Origin: Segatella copri
GTDB lineage: Bacteria; Bacteroidota; Bacteroidia; Bacteroidales; Bacteroidaceae
DNA length: 64,000 nucleotides
Reading direction: 5' to 3'
Assembly (NCBI RefSeq): GCF_002224675.1
Contig: NZ_NMPZ01000007.1
Span: forward strand, 62,001-126,000
Part shown: in pieces, positions 28,450 through 37,469 of the stretch
Layout: the number at the start of each line of letters is the position of its first letter
Numbering within the stretch: position 1 is the first letter of the stretch
Notes under the pieces: model-generated
What the model was told of the DNA's origin: nothing
The model's database searches: none
The model's input: the letters and a program-made list of their open reading frames with translations, nothing else
Program-made: the position numbers and the translations under genes

Positions 28450-28502
28450 AGAATTGGTGATTTATCGGCAAACGCCGCCTACCCCTTAGGAGTAATTGAC
28501 TG

Positions 28503-28533
28503 CAAAAGTACATTTTTTATTTCGAATAACCAA
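28503..28533 (-). promoter_or_regulatory. Promoter for tRNA-Arg and probably pepT
   Basis: On the minus strand, TTG at 28533-28531, a 20-bp spacer and TACTTTTG at 28510-28503 form a consensus promoter about 55 bp upstream of the tRNA. Confidence 0.75.
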
Positions 28534-28657
28534 ATATTTGGCTCATTTTTTTTCTATATATATAATGTATAGGGAGAAAAAGCGGTGAATTTTTCTACAA
28601 AATGATACTTAAAATCTAAAAAATGCTATCATTTTGCGAAATATTTTCGAAAAACGC

Positions 28658-28687
28658 TTGCAGATTAATAATAAATTTGTATCTTTG
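28658..28687 (+). promoter_or_regulatory. Promoter for asnA
   Basis: TTG at 28658-28660, a 19-bp spacer and TATCTTTG at 28680-28687 match the consensus. The start codon is 60 bp downstream. Confidence 0.8.
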
Positions 28688-28747
28688 CAGCGTGAAAGTA
28701 AGATAAACAGTAAAATAAGAAACTATAAACGATATATAATAGATAAA

Positions 28748-29785
28748 ATGAGTAATCTGATAAAACCCGAAGGGTATGAGGCGCTGCTGGATATGCGCCA
28801 GACCGAAATGGGTATCAAAATGATAAAAGAGTTCTTCCAGCAGAACCTGTCCACAGAGTTGCGCTTGCGCCGTGTCACCGCCCCTCTCTTCGTATTGAAG
28901 GGTTTGGGTATCAATGACGACCTGAATGGAGTGGAGCGCCCTGTAACTTTCCCTATCAAGGATTTGGGTGATGCAAAGGCTGAGGTGGTTCACTCTCTGG
29001 CTAAATGGAAGCGCTTGACCTTGGCAGAATATGAGATAGAGCCGGGCTATGGTGTCTATACCGATATGAACGCCATCCGTGCCGATGAGGAGCTTGATAA
29101 TCTTCATTCGCTCTATGTGGACCAGTGGGACTGGGAGGCTGTGATTACGAAGGGTGATCGTACCATCTCATTCCTTGAAGATGTGGTTCGCCGCATCTAT
29201 GCAGCCATCCTCCGCACCGAGTTCCTGGCTTGCGAGCACTATCCGCAGCTGAAGCCTTTCCTGCCAAAGGATATTCATTTTATCCATGCGCAGGATTTGC
29301 TCGATATGTATCCTGACAAGACTCCTAAGGAGCGCGAGGATGCTATCTGCAAGAAATATGGTGCCGTATTTGTAGAGGGTATCGGCGGAAAGTTGAGCGA
29401 TGGAAAGAAACATGATGGACGTGCTCCTGACTATGACGACTGGAGCACCATAGCCGAGAATGGCAAGGAAGGATTGAATGGTGATATCCTGATTTGGTAT
29501 CCGGTGTTGGGCAGAAGCTTCGAGCTGAGCTCTATGGGTATCCGTGTTGACAAGGAGAGCCTGCTTCGCCAGTTGAAGCTGGAAGGCAAGGAAGATAGAG
29601 AGAAGCTCTATTTCCACCAGCAGCTCCTGAACGACAAGTTGCCATTGAGTATCGGTGGTGGTATCGGTCAGAGCCGTCTCTGTATGGTGCTGCTCCACAA
29701 GGCGCACATCGGCGAGATTCAGGCTAGTATCTGGCCGGAAGATATGAGAACAGAATGTGAGAAGGCAGGAATGCCGCTCATCTAG
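28748..29785 (+). CDS. asnA: Aspartate--ammonia ligase (asparagine synthetase A)
   Basis: AsnA makes asparagine from aspartate, ammonia and ATP. The 345-residue protein has the class II aaRS-like fold: LRLRRVTAPLFVLKGLGIND, RPVTFPI, GVYTDMNAIRADE, VDQWDWEAVI and the C-terminal GGGIGQSRLCMVLL motif. The length is slightly above the E. coli enzyme. The ATG at 28748 is chosen because an upstream in-frame start at 28634 lies before the promoter. A terminator follows at 29897. Confidence 0.97.
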   Translation: MSNLIKPEGYEALLDMRQTEMGIKMIKEFFQQNLSTELRLRRVTAPLFVLKGLGINDDLNGVERPVTFPIKDLGDAKAEVVHSLAKWKRLTLAEYEIEPGYGVYTDMNAIRADEELDNLHSLYVDQWDWEAVITKGDRTISFLEDVVRRIYAAILRTEFLACEHYPQLKPFLPKDIHFIHAQDLLDMYPDKTPKEREDAICKKYGAVFVEGIGGKLSDGKKHDGRAPDYDDWSTIAENGKEGLNGDILIWYPVLGRSFELSSMGIRVDKESLLRQLKLEGKEDREKLYFHQQLLNDKLPLSIGGGIGQSRLCMVLLHKAHIGEIQASIWPEDMRTECEKAGMPLI

Positions 29786-29896
29786 AGATAAAAAGATTGT
29801 TAAGTTGGTATCCTGGTCATATCAACATATTTTTTAATGAATATCAGAGAGATTGTCAACATACGATTATAAGTTCATAGATATTATATAAATGAG

Positions 29897-29932
29897 AATC
29901 CCGACCCTCCTTCTTCTTGGAGAGTCGGGATT
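29897..29932. terminator. Hairpin after asnA
   Basis: AATCCCGAC pairs with GTCGGGATT, extended by CTCC/GGAG after one mismatch. It is followed by TTATCATTTT. It serves asnA and possibly the converging outer-membrane gene. Confidence 0.75.
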
Positions 29933-30009
29933 ATCATTTTTATGATTGTTCTTTCCTGATGTTTTCCGAATTGTTTCGACCGTACAGATAGAATTGTTTC
30001 CGAAAAAAA

Positions 30010-31794
30010 CTAGAAGTAATAGGTGAAACCCATAGTGGCAGCACGGTTGCCGAAATGCTGACCGGCGATATCGTGGAATCTGCCTTCCAGGGTAAGATGC
30101 TTGCCTATGTTCTTATATACGGCCACCTCGGCATAGAGATTGGCTGGCGTATAGGCTGGTGTAAGCGTGTGGCGACGGGTGCACCAGATCATATTGGATG
30201 TCAGGCGCCAGCCAGCAGGCAATGACAACTGTGGAGCCAGCTTGAATATCGCAAAATTGCTGTATTTGCTGGTTTTAGAGTTCTTTCCTTCTTCTCCTCC
30301 GAAAATCTCAGCCTTTTCCCAGAAGTAATTCACTCCGGCGGTAATCCTCAGCATTCCCTTATGCCAGAAGGCAGTAGTTCCGATGCCCAGTGTATTGTCG
30401 CGATCTACACCCGGAAGATCCTGATGGATATTTTTGATAGAACTGCTTACCACGAGATTCGGCTTGCTGTAGGTATGCTTCAGCTCAGCCACATAGGCGA
30501 GGCGCTCGCTGATGTCCTTGGTGTAGTATGGACGCCAAGCCCCCTCCATATCGCCTGCAGTAACGAAATCGCCAAAATCGGCATTGAAGATTCTTCGGCA
30601 GAATGTGCCCTGCAGGGTGTGGCCCGGTGCAAAGTTGTGATATACGCTCACCGTGTAGCTATGGTTGTGGGTACTATGCTTCCAGTCCTTTTCTGTTGCA
30701 ATCTGCTTCGGACGGAAATTGATGGTGCGGAATCGGTCGCCCACCATGAAGCCCCATTTGCCGATGGTATAATCCAGCTGCGCATACAGGTCCTGATAGT
30801 TGGAGTGGTTGGTGTAATCAGCCACACAGTTCTTCTCGATAGACAGTCCGCCCTCGAAACCGGCTGTAAGCCAGAGATTTTCAGAAATCACCGGAGTGGC
30901 ATATTCCACTACCATAAACGGATAGGTGGCATGGTTGCGATAAGGTGCCGCACTGGCATCTGCCGCATTTCCGCCATTGTCGCTGATGTTCTCTGCACCC
31001 AGGGTAAAGAGGATGCTCGCTCCCTTGTCGCCCAGCAGGCGGGTATAGTCTGCCTGGAGATGGTAGGCGCGTACATAGTCGGCTGGCGTACCGGTAATAT
31101 GGTTTCGGGTGTAGGTCTGCATCGCATCCACTTCCAGCATGTCCTTCTCGGTAGGAGTCCAGAGGATGTTCATCTTGGCTCCCTCGTGCGAATAGTGATT
31201 GATGAGGCTTGGGCCATCACCGGCATAGGAACCCAGGTCGTTGTTGGAAGTGCGCTGCATGTTGCCCTCTACGTGGCTCAGGATGCGCAGCTTGTCCTGC
31301 TGGCTCAATACGCTCACGATGCCCTTTCCGCCGCCATAGGTGTCGCCGAAGAAACCTACTCTTCCGCTCACCCCGTTCTCACCCTTGCGCAGGGTGATGT
31401 CAATCACCTTTTTCAGACTGCTGCATCCCTTCATCACCTCAGAGTTCTGGCAAACCTTGATGCTCTCTATCTCCCTCGCCTTGAAATGATGGAGCAAGGT
31501 AGCGTAGTCGAGACCATATTCCTGGTTGTCGATGCGGATGACGAACTTGCCGTAGAGATTGGCGAAAGGATCACCGCCGATGATGTTGTTGCCGTCCATC
31601 GTAAGGACTTCTGGGCACATCATCAGCATATCGAGGAGCGATTCCTCGCCTGTGAGTTCCATTTCTGATACGTGCATGATGTAGCGGTCGCCGATGTGTT
31701 CTATCGGTGCCGCCATTGTAGGATTAGTAAAGCCTCCGAGCGCCATAGCGAGCAGCAGGAGGCGGCTGGTTTTTATCATTTTATTCTTTCTCAT
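30010..31794 (-). CDS. Small outer-membrane beta-barrel protein with TonB-receptor-like plug
   Basis: The 594-residue protein has a signal peptide (LLLLAMALGGFTNPTMAA), then a plug-like segment ending in ESIKVCQNSEVMKGCSSLKK, resembling the R/SVEV-x-R-G..S motif of TonB receptor plugs. The rest alternates as beta strands and ends GFTYYF, with the aromatic last residue of barrel proteins. It lacks the N-terminal carboxypeptidase-like domain of SusC-type receptors and is shorter than a normal receptor (650-1000). Substrate is unknown. It is the last gene of the agmatine operon, 54 bp after the AEC transporter gene, which suggests uptake or secretion of a related compound (inference). Confidence 0.75.
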   Translation of the reverse strand: MRKNKMIKTSRLLLLAMALGGFTNPTMAAPIEHIGDRYIMHVSEMELTGEESLLDMLMMCPEVLTMDGNNIIGGDPFANLYGKFVIRIDNQEYGLDYATLLHHFKAREIESIKVCQNSEVMKGCSSLKKVIDITLRKGENGVSGRVGFFGDTYGGGKGIVSVLSQQDKLRILSHVEGNMQRTSNNDLGSYAGDGPSLINHYSHEGAKMNILWTPTEKDMLEVDAMQTYTRNHITGTPADYVRAYHLQADYTRLLGDKGASILFTLGAENISDNGGNAADASAAPYRNHATYPFMVVEYATPVISENLWLTAGFEGGLSIEKNCVADYTNHSNYQDLYAQLDYTIGKWGFMVGDRFRTINFRPKQIATEKDWKHSTHNHSYTVSVYHNFAPGHTLQGTFCRRIFNADFGDFVTAGDMEGAWRPYYTKDISERLAYVAELKHTYSKPNLVVSSSIKNIHQDLPGVDRDNTLGIGTTAFWHKGMLRITAGVNYFWEKAEIFGGEEGKNSKTSKYSNFAIFKLAPQLSLPAGWRLTSNMIWCTRRHTLTPAYTPANLYAEVAVYKNIGKHLTLEGRFHDIAGQHFGNRAATMGFTYYF

Positions 31795-31848
31795 ACTTTC
31801 TTTTTAATGTTAAGTTGTAGCATTTAGGTTTTGTCCCATCGCCTGTCC

Positions 31849-32757
31849 CTACCCGAAAAGCAGGGTGATGAGCGGGATGGTGAGGATGCTGCCCAGCGTA
31901 GTGATGAATGTCAGCTCCGTGATGAGCGCCGGGTTTCTGCCGTATTTCAGGCAGAACATGGTGCCGAAGCTAGCCACAGGCATCGCAATCACCACGGTGT
32001 TGATATTATTCACCACGTCGCTCACGCCGCATACCTTGAAGAAGAAGTAGAGGCTCAGCGGAACCACTACCAGGCGCAGCAGCGAGGCTACGTAAACCTT
32101 CGGGCTGCCGATAATCTCCTTGAGGGGCAGTTTGGCCATGCTGCTTCCGATAATCATCAGGGCGGCAGGAACCGTTACGTTGCCCACCATCGTTACCGGA
32201 CGGGCGATGACATCAGGCGTATGTACTCCCAGCGCCACCAGCAGGGCTGCCACGGCAGCCGCAATCAGAGCCGGACTCAGCAATACCTTCGGGTTGAACT
32301 GCTTCACGCTGTATTCGCCCTTGATGAGCATCACGCCAGCCGTGAAGATGAAAAACGTGTTCGGCATGTTGAGCAGGGCGGCGTAGAAGATTGCCTTGGG
32401 GCCGAAGATGCTCGAAACGATAGGATATCCGATGAATCCCACGTTGGCAAACATCAGGGCGAAACCGATCATTCCCTGGTCGTCATGGTTCTTACTGATG
32501 AGCCGAGGCACCCCGAATCCGAACACCAGTAATAAGATGTACGTGAGGAAACCTACACCCAGAAGCGGGAGAATGAGCGTGCGGTCGGGCAGTTCATCTC
32601 CCATCACAGACGAGAGCACCAGCAGCGGGCAGGTGATATCTACCACGATGCTGGACAGCTTCTTGTCAAACTTGTCGCCCATATAGCCAAGCTTGCAGGC
32701 GACGTAACCTAAAACTACGATGATGAACAGAACCACCATCACTTCCAAATTCTCCAT
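31849..32757 (-). CDS. AEC (auxin efflux carrier) family transporter
   Basis: The 302-residue protein has about ten hydrophobic helices in two halves, typical of the AEC family (MENLEVMVVLFIIVVLGYVA, ITCPLLVLSSVM, NVGFIGYPIVSSIFGP in the first half, and MIIGSSMAKLPL opening the second). AEC members in bacteria move malate, malonate and other small solutes. It lies 51 bp after the aguB-like gene, so a polyamine-related solute is possible but unproven. Confidence 0.88.
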   Translation of the reverse strand: MENLEVMVVLFIIVVLGYVACKLGYMGDKFDKKLSSIVVDITCPLLVLSSVMGDELPDRTLILPLLGVGFLTYILLLVFGFGVPRLISKNHDDQGMIGFALMFANVGFIGYPIVSSIFGPKAIFYAALLNMPNTFFIFTAGVMLIKGEYSVKQFNPKVLLSPALIAAAVAALLVALGVHTPDVIARPVTMVGNVTVPAALMIIGSSMAKLPLKEIIGSPKVYVASLLRLVVVPLSLYFFFKVCGVSDVVNNINTVVIAMPVASFGTMFCLKYGRNPALITELTFITTLGSILTIPLITLLFG

Positions 32758-32808
32758 TATCCCGAAAATCTAATCTCTTTTATCTTAATCGATAAAACTT
32801 CTTTTACC

Positions 32809-33684
32809 TTAATCTATGAATCTTCTGGTGATATCGCCGTAGTTCTCGATGCGGCGGTCGCGCAGGAATGGCCACCAGCGGCGTACATCCTCGCTGTGCT
32901 TCAGGTCGATATCCACCACCAGGCTCTCTTCCTCATCATCGCTCGCACGATAGTGAAGCTCGCCCTGAGGACCTGCCACGAAACTGCTGCCCCAGAACTG
33001 GATTCCGTCGGTCTGACCGCTTGGGTCAGCTTCGAATCCCACTCGGTTTACAGCCACTACCGGCAAACCGTTTGCCACGGCATGGCCTCTCATCACGGTG
33101 GTCCACGCCTCACGCTGGCGCTGCTGCTCCTCCTCTGTATCGTAGGTGGCATAGCCGATGGCAGTAGGGTAGATCAGGATGTCTGCGCCCTGCAGCGCCA
33201 TCAGGCGGGCTGCTTCCGGATACCACTGGTCCCAGCACACCAATACGCCGAGCTTGCCCACGGAAGTCTGTATCGGCTTGAATCCAAGGTCGCCAGGGGT
33301 GAAGTAGAACTTCTCGTAGTAGGCAGGGTCATCCGGAATGTGCATCTTGCGGTACTTTCCGGCTATGCTTCCGTCCTTCTCTATCACCACTGCCGTATTG
33401 TGGTACAGTCCCGGAGCACGGCGCTCGAAGAGCGAAGTAACGATCACCACGCCCAGATCCTTGGCAAGCCTGCCGTAGAATTCTGTAGATGGACCAGGTA
33501 TCGGTTCGGCAAGGTCAAAATTCTCTACATCTTCTACCTGGCAGAAGTAGAGCGTGTTGTGAAGTTCCTGCAATACAATGAGTTCTGCGCCACGCTTCGC
33601 CAGGTCGATGATGCCCTCAGCGAGTCGGGTCTTGTTATCGGCGATGTCCGCCGTAATGTGAAGTTGTAATAATCCGAGTTTCAT
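32809..33684 (-). CDS. aguB: N-carbamoylputrescine amidase
   Basis: AguB hydrolyses N-carbamoylputrescine to putrescine, CO2 and ammonia. The 291-residue nitrilase-fold protein has Glu in LIVLQELHN, Lys in KYRKMHIPDDP and Cys in GVLVCWDQWYPEAARL, the catalytic triad. The length and the WDQWYPEAARLMALQGADIL block are those of the AguB subgroup. It follows aguA by 25 bp. Confidence 0.95.
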   Translation of the reverse strand: MKLGLLQLHITADIADNKTRLAEGIIDLAKRGAELIVLQELHNTLYFCQVEDVENFDLAEPIPGPSTEFYGRLAKDLGVVIVTSLFERRAPGLYHNTAVVIEKDGSIAGKYRKMHIPDDPAYYEKFYFTPGDLGFKPIQTSVGKLGVLVCWDQWYPEAARLMALQGADILIYPTAIGYATYDTEEEQQRQREAWTTVMRGHAVANGLPVVAVNRVGFEADPSGQTDGIQFWGSSFVAGPQGELHYRASDDEEESLVVDIDLKHSEDVRRWWPFLRDRRIENYGDITRRFID

Positions 33685-33709
33685 TTATGTCTGTGTCTTT
33701 TCTAATACT

Positions 33710-34816
33710 TTATTTAATAGCCCCCTCCGGCAGCTGCATGGTGAGGCAGTGGATGCTTCCGTGCTGGCGGATGATGGTGAGCGAATCTACTCCTATCACG
33801 TTTCTGTCTGGGAAGGCAAGCTGAATCTGTCGCTTCGCCTCCTCGTCCTTCTCAGGCTGGTTGTACGTAGGATAAATCACGGCACCGTTCAGAATCAGGA
33901 AGTTGGCATAGGTGGCAGGCAGTCTGTCGCCCTTGCTGTTCTTGTCTGTAGTCAGTCTGTCGCCCTCGTCATAGATGGCATCCGGCATCGGGAGCTTCAG
34001 CAGTCGGTAAGGGTATCCCTCGTAGGTGAAGAGCTTCTGCAGCTGCTTCTCCAGCGCCTGGAAGTCCTCATACTGCTCATCCTCCGCATCATCACACCCT
34101 ACATATAATAAGGTGTCGTGCGGAGCCACTCTCACGATGGTGTCGATATGTCCGTCGGTATCATCACCCACCAGATTACCGTGGTCGAGCCATACCACGT
34201 TTCTTACATGGAAGAAATTCCTGAGCTGGCTGTCGATGTTCTCGCGGGTGAAAGGCTGGTTGCGGTGAGGCGCCAGCAGGCATTGCGATGTGGTGAAGAG
34301 CGTACCCTTGCCGTCGCTCTCTATGCTTCCGCCTTCGAGCACGAAGCCCTGGTGGTTCTCCAGCGCCGCATTGAAGGCTCCCTGATAGTAGAGCTGCAGA
34401 TTGATGGCATTGTCCTTTTTCCAGTCGAATTTCTCGCCCCATCCGTTGAACTTGAAGTCGAGCAGATGGATAGGGATGACGTGCGAATTGTGTCTGCCGC
34501 GCGAAACCATGCTGATAGGTCCGTGGTCGCGCGCCCAGGTATCGTTGGTATCCATCTCGTAGAGGTGAACGCGGCTCATCTGTCCCTCCGACAGCTTTTC
34601 GGCGAGCATTCTCTGGGTGCTTTCCAGGATAGGTGTCACCACCAGCAGGTCTTCGTAGCGGGTGATGATGTCTGCGAGCTGCAGATACGTGTTGGTTATC
34701 TGTCTCAGATACGGCTTCCAGTCCGTTCCGCCGTGTGGCCACGTGAGCATGATGGCGCTCTGTGGTTCCCATTCTGCGGGAAGTGCGAAATCGCAAGGTA
34801 ATATTGAGTGATGCAT
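33710..34816 (-). CDS. aguA: Agmatine deiminase
   Basis: AguA converts agmatine to N-carbamoylputrescine. The 368-residue pentein-fold protein begins LPAEWEPQSAIMLTWPHGGT, has DTNDTWARDHGPI, GGSIESDGKGTLF, the His in DGHIDTIVR, and the catalytic Cys in GSIHCLTMQLP near the end. The length is normal. It is the first gene of a four-gene operon with aguB, a transporter and a barrel protein. A TATATTTG box on the minus strand (34855-34848) is a probable -7 element. Confidence 0.96.
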   Translation of the reverse strand: MHHSILPCDFALPAEWEPQSAIMLTWPHGGTDWKPYLRQITNTYLQLADIITRYEDLLVVTPILESTQRMLAEKLSEGQMSRVHLYEMDTNDTWARDHGPISMVSRGRHNSHVIPIHLLDFKFNGWGEKFDWKKDNAINLQLYYQGAFNAALENHQGFVLEGGSIESDGKGTLFTTSQCLLAPHRNQPFTRENIDSQLRNFFHVRNVVWLDHGNLVGDDTDGHIDTIVRVAPHDTLLYVGCDDAEDEQYEDFQALEKQLQKLFTYEGYPYRLLKLPMPDAIYDEGDRLTTDKNSKGDRLPATYANFLILNGAVIYPTYNQPEKDEEAKRQIQLAFPDRNVIGVDSLTIIRQHGSIHCLTMQLPEGAIK

Positions 34817-34906
34817 AAGCTTTTGTATTTTTAATGTTTTATGCGTGCAAATATACTAAAAAAATCGGCAACTTACATAATTTTTTGAAAATTTTTAGTG
34901 AAACGC

Positions 34907-34937
34907 TTGCTAATTTCGTGAGAAATGCGTAACTTTG
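34907..34937 (+). promoter_or_regulatory. Promoter for the Nif3-like/zinc-ribbon pair
   Basis: TTG at 34907-34909, a 20-bp spacer and TAACTTTG at 34930-34937 match the consensus. It is divergent from aguA. Confidence 0.78.
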
Positions 34938-34971
34938 CAGCCTAAATTATAAAATAAGACATATTAGGAGC

Positions 34972-35829
34972 GTGAAAATAAGAGAAGTAGTTGATGCCCT
35001 TGAACATTACGCGCCTCTGCCCTTGCAGGAAGGATATGATAATGCCGGCCTGCAAGTTGGATTGACAGAGGCGGTAGAAATGTCAGGGGCATTGTTGTGT
35101 CTTGACGTCACTGAGGCGGTGGTGGATGAGGCGGTCCAGAAGGGCTGCAATCTCATCGTAAGCCATCATCCGCTCATCTTCAGAAAGCTTTCCAGGCTAT
35201 CGGATGAGAACTATGTGCAGCGCACCGTTCGCAAGGCGATCAAGAATGATGTTACCATCGTCTCCATGCATACCAACATGGATGCAGCGGCAGGCGGAGT
35301 GAACTTCAAGATTGCCGAGAAGCTGGGCCTGAAGAACGTGCAGTTTTTCGGTGGCGAGAAGGAAGTGGATGGCGTGAAAGGCGGCAGCGGCGTGATAGGA
35401 GAGATCTCTGACGAGGATATCCTGAAGGCTGCCCAGGCTGGCAAGCTTTCGGATGAGGTGAAGGAGCATTTCGCCGAAGGTATCGCTGCCGATGACCTGG
35501 TATTGCTGCTCAGGGATCGTTTTGGAGTGGAATGCGTGCAGTGCAACCAGCTCTTGCGTCGCCCTATCCGCAAGGTGGCGCTCTGTGGCGGTTCGGGTTC
35601 ATTCCTGCTGGGCGATGCCATTGCGGCGGGAGCCGATGCCTTCATCACGGGCGAGATGAGCTATCACGAGTATTTCGGCCATGAGCAGGAGATTCAGATC
35701 TGCGTCATCGGCCACTATCAGAGTGAGCAGTTTACCAGCGAAATCTTCCGCAGCATCATCCTCTCTCATTTCCCAGATGCCAAATGCTGCATCTCGGAGA
35801 TCAACACCAATCCCATCATCTATTTGTAA
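34972..35829 (+). CDS. Nif3-like dinuclear metal-binding protein
   Basis: The 285-residue protein has the Nif3/DUF34 pattern: ALEHYAPLPLQEGYDNAGLQVG, LIVSHHPLIF with the metal-binding His pair, SMHTNMDAAAGGVN, and GHYQSEQFT near the end. The start is GTG at 34972, preceded by AGGAG. At 285 residues it carries only a short insert between the two conserved halves, unlike the longer (about 365) forms. Biochemical role is unsettled; proposals include GTP cyclohydrolase-like or metal-handling activity. It is paired with the zinc-ribbon gene 37 bp downstream. Confidence 0.9.
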   Translation: MKIREVVDALEHYAPLPLQEGYDNAGLQVGLTEAVEMSGALLCLDVTEAVVDEAVQKGCNLIVSHHPLIFRKLSRLSDENYVQRTVRKAIKNDVTIVSMHTNMDAAAGGVNFKIAEKLGLKNVQFFGGEKEVDGVKGGSGVIGEISDEDILKAAQAGKLSDEVKEHFAEGIAADDLVLLLRDRFGVECVQCNQLLRRPIRKVALCGGSGSFLLGDAIAAGADAFITGEMSYHEYFGHEQEIQICVIGHYQSEQFTSEIFRSIILSHFPDAKCCISEINTNPIIYL

Positions 35830-35866
35830 AGTAAAAAATAAGGTTTAAAGATAAAATAAAGAAATT

Positions 35867-36694
35867 ATGGCAAAGAAAGATCCTACAGATTTGACAGTTG
35901 AAGAGAAGTTGAAGGCTCTTTACCAGCTTCAGGTAACCTTGTCGGGCATCGACGAGAACCGTGAGTTGCGTGGTGAGCTTCCTCTCGAAGTTCAGGACTT
36001 GGAAGATGATATCGCCGGTCTCACCACTCGTATCGAGAACATCCAGCGCGAAATCGAGCAGTTCGACCATGCTGTTTACCAGAAGCAGAACGAGATTGCT
36101 GATGCACAGGCTAGCCTGGAGCGCTATCATGCGCAGCTCGATACCGTGAGCAACAACCGCGAGTATGATACCTTGAGCAAGGAGATCGAGTTCCAGGAGT
36201 TGGAAATCGAGCTTTGCAACAAGAAGATCCGCGAGGGCATGGCTAAGATGCGCGAGCGCGAGTTCGACCTCCACAAGGCTGAGGAGAAGAAGGCTGACCT
36301 GGAGCACGGACTGGTAGAGAAGCGTGCTGAGCTGGAAGACATCCTGGAGGAGACTCACGAGGAGGAGGAGCGCCTGAAGGAGAAGGCTCTCGAGCTTGAG
36401 AAGAAGATTGAGCCACGTCTGCTCGCCAGCTTCAAGCGTATCCGCAAGGGAGCCCGCAACGGTCTGGGCATCGTTTACGTGCAGCGTGATGCATGTGGTG
36501 GTTGCTTCAACAAGATTCCACCTCAGCGCCAGTTGGATATCAAGATGCACAAGAAGATCATCCCTTGTGAGTACTGCGGCCGTATCCTCATCGACCCAGA
36601 GTTGGCAGGTGTGAAGATCGAGACTCCGAATACTGATGAGAAGCCAAAGCGCAAGCGCATTTCCCGCCGCAAGAAGGCTGAGGATGCTGAATAA
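35867..36694 (+). CDS. Coiled-coil zinc-ribbon protein (CT398/HP0958-like, DUF164)
   Basis: The 275-residue protein is a long coiled coil (about 10-190) ending in a C4 zinc ribbon, with the pairs CGGC and CEYC about 24 residues apart (YVQRDACGGCFNKIPPQ, KKIIPCEYCGRIL), and a basic tail KPKRKRISRRKK. Chlamydia CT398 and Helicobacter HP0958 belong to this family, and both are reported to bind RpoN. The pairing with nif3 is common. A terminator follows at 36742. Confidence 0.9.
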   Translation: MAKKDPTDLTVEEKLKALYQLQVTLSGIDENRELRGELPLEVQDLEDDIAGLTTRIENIQREIEQFDHAVYQKQNEIADAQASLERYHAQLDTVSNNREYDTLSKEIEFQELEIELCNKKIREGMAKMREREFDLHKAEEKKADLEHGLVEKRAELEDILEETHEEEERLKEKALELEKKIEPRLLASFKRIRKGARNGLGIVYVQRDACGGCFNKIPPQRQLDIKMHKKIIPCEYCGRILIDPELAGVKIETPNTDEKPKRKRISRRKKAEDAE

Positions 36695-36741
36695 GGATAG
36701 GAAAAGAGACAAAAGCTTGTAAAAGCGTATAAATGTAAAGG

Positions 36742-36778
36742 AAGCGGCAACCGGAAGATACGGCTGCCGCTTTTTTTT
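36742..36778 (+). terminator. Rho-independent terminator
   Basis: AAGCGGCA pairs with TGCCGCTT, extended by ACCG/CGG, then a run of eight T. It ends the Nif3/zinc-ribbon transcript. Confidence 0.9.
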
Positions 36779-36794
36779 CATACGGTTATGCGAT

Positions 36795-36878
36795 ATCAGA
36801 TGATGATAATCCGAAATCAGATGATGATAACCGAAAATCAGATGATGATAATCTGAAATCAGATGATGGTAATCCAGA
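36795..36878. repeat. 21-bp tandem repeat, four copies, over the end of the DUF5675 gene
   Basis: Units starting at 36795, 36816, 36837 and 36858 share ATCAGATGATGATAA. On the minus strand the last unit codes the C-terminus and stop of the DUF5675-like gene. The other three copies continue in the same frame, each with its own TGA. Confidence 0.85.
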
Positions 36879-37425
36879 TGCCTTCTCCCTGATTCTCAGC
36901 CGCCTGGATGCGCTTCTTCAGTCGGGTGAGCCAGATGCGGGAGTTCACCACCATGCCCTTCACCTTGTTCTCGCCCACCAGGATGCAGCCCTGGGTATCG
37001 TCGGGATAGTTGCCGGCATGGATGCGGATGCCCTCGAAACCGGGTACCCCCTGCACATACGGCAGCCACTCCTTGAATCGGGGCGACTTGGTGATGAGTA
37101 CACGATACGAGCCCTCGGGGATGGCAGTATGCCCCGGAATCTTTCTTGCCACCTTGCCGCTCTGACGGCTGTACTTGGCATTCACTTCCTCGGGCTTCAG
37201 CGCTATCCCGTTCAGGTTGCGCCACGTAGGCTCCAGGGTGTCACAGAAGTAGCTGTCCTTAGACAACTTCTTCAAGTCGAAAGTATGTTCGAAACTGCGC
37301 TTGTCGCCGGCAGACTTGCCGGAAAGCACCTTGCGCTTCACATCACCATCAGCCAACAGATACAGTCGGCCGATGGTATAAGTATTCTTCTTTGCTATAC
37401 GCTCTAAAACAATTTCCATATACAA
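36859..37425 (-). CDS. DUF5675-like protein
   Basis: The 188-residue protein matches, from memory, the DUF5675 family: an N-terminal part [12 protein letters not shown], a middle [20 protein letters not shown], and [20 protein letters not shown] containing H and C residues spaced as in L,D-transpeptidase-like folds. No signal peptide is seen. In Bacteroidota such genes accompany phage- or HU/VirE-associated modules in the place of an amidase, so a cell-wall role is plausible but unproven. Its last codons lie in a 21-bp tandem repeat. It ends the minus-strand accessory operon. Confidence 0.8.
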   Translation of the reverse strand: MYMEIVLERIAKKNTYTIGRLYLLADGDVKRKVLSGKSAGDKRSFEHTFDLKKLSKDSYFCDTLEPTWRNLNGIALKPEEVNAKYSRQSGKVARKIPGHTAIPEGSYRVLITKSPRFKEWLPYVQGVPGFEGIRIHAGNYPDDTQGCILVGENKVKGMVVNSRIWLTRLKKRIQAAENQGEGIWITII

Positions 37426-37469
37426 TAAAAATTTTTCGTTTACAACTCTAAGAGTGAGGCTTCATCATT

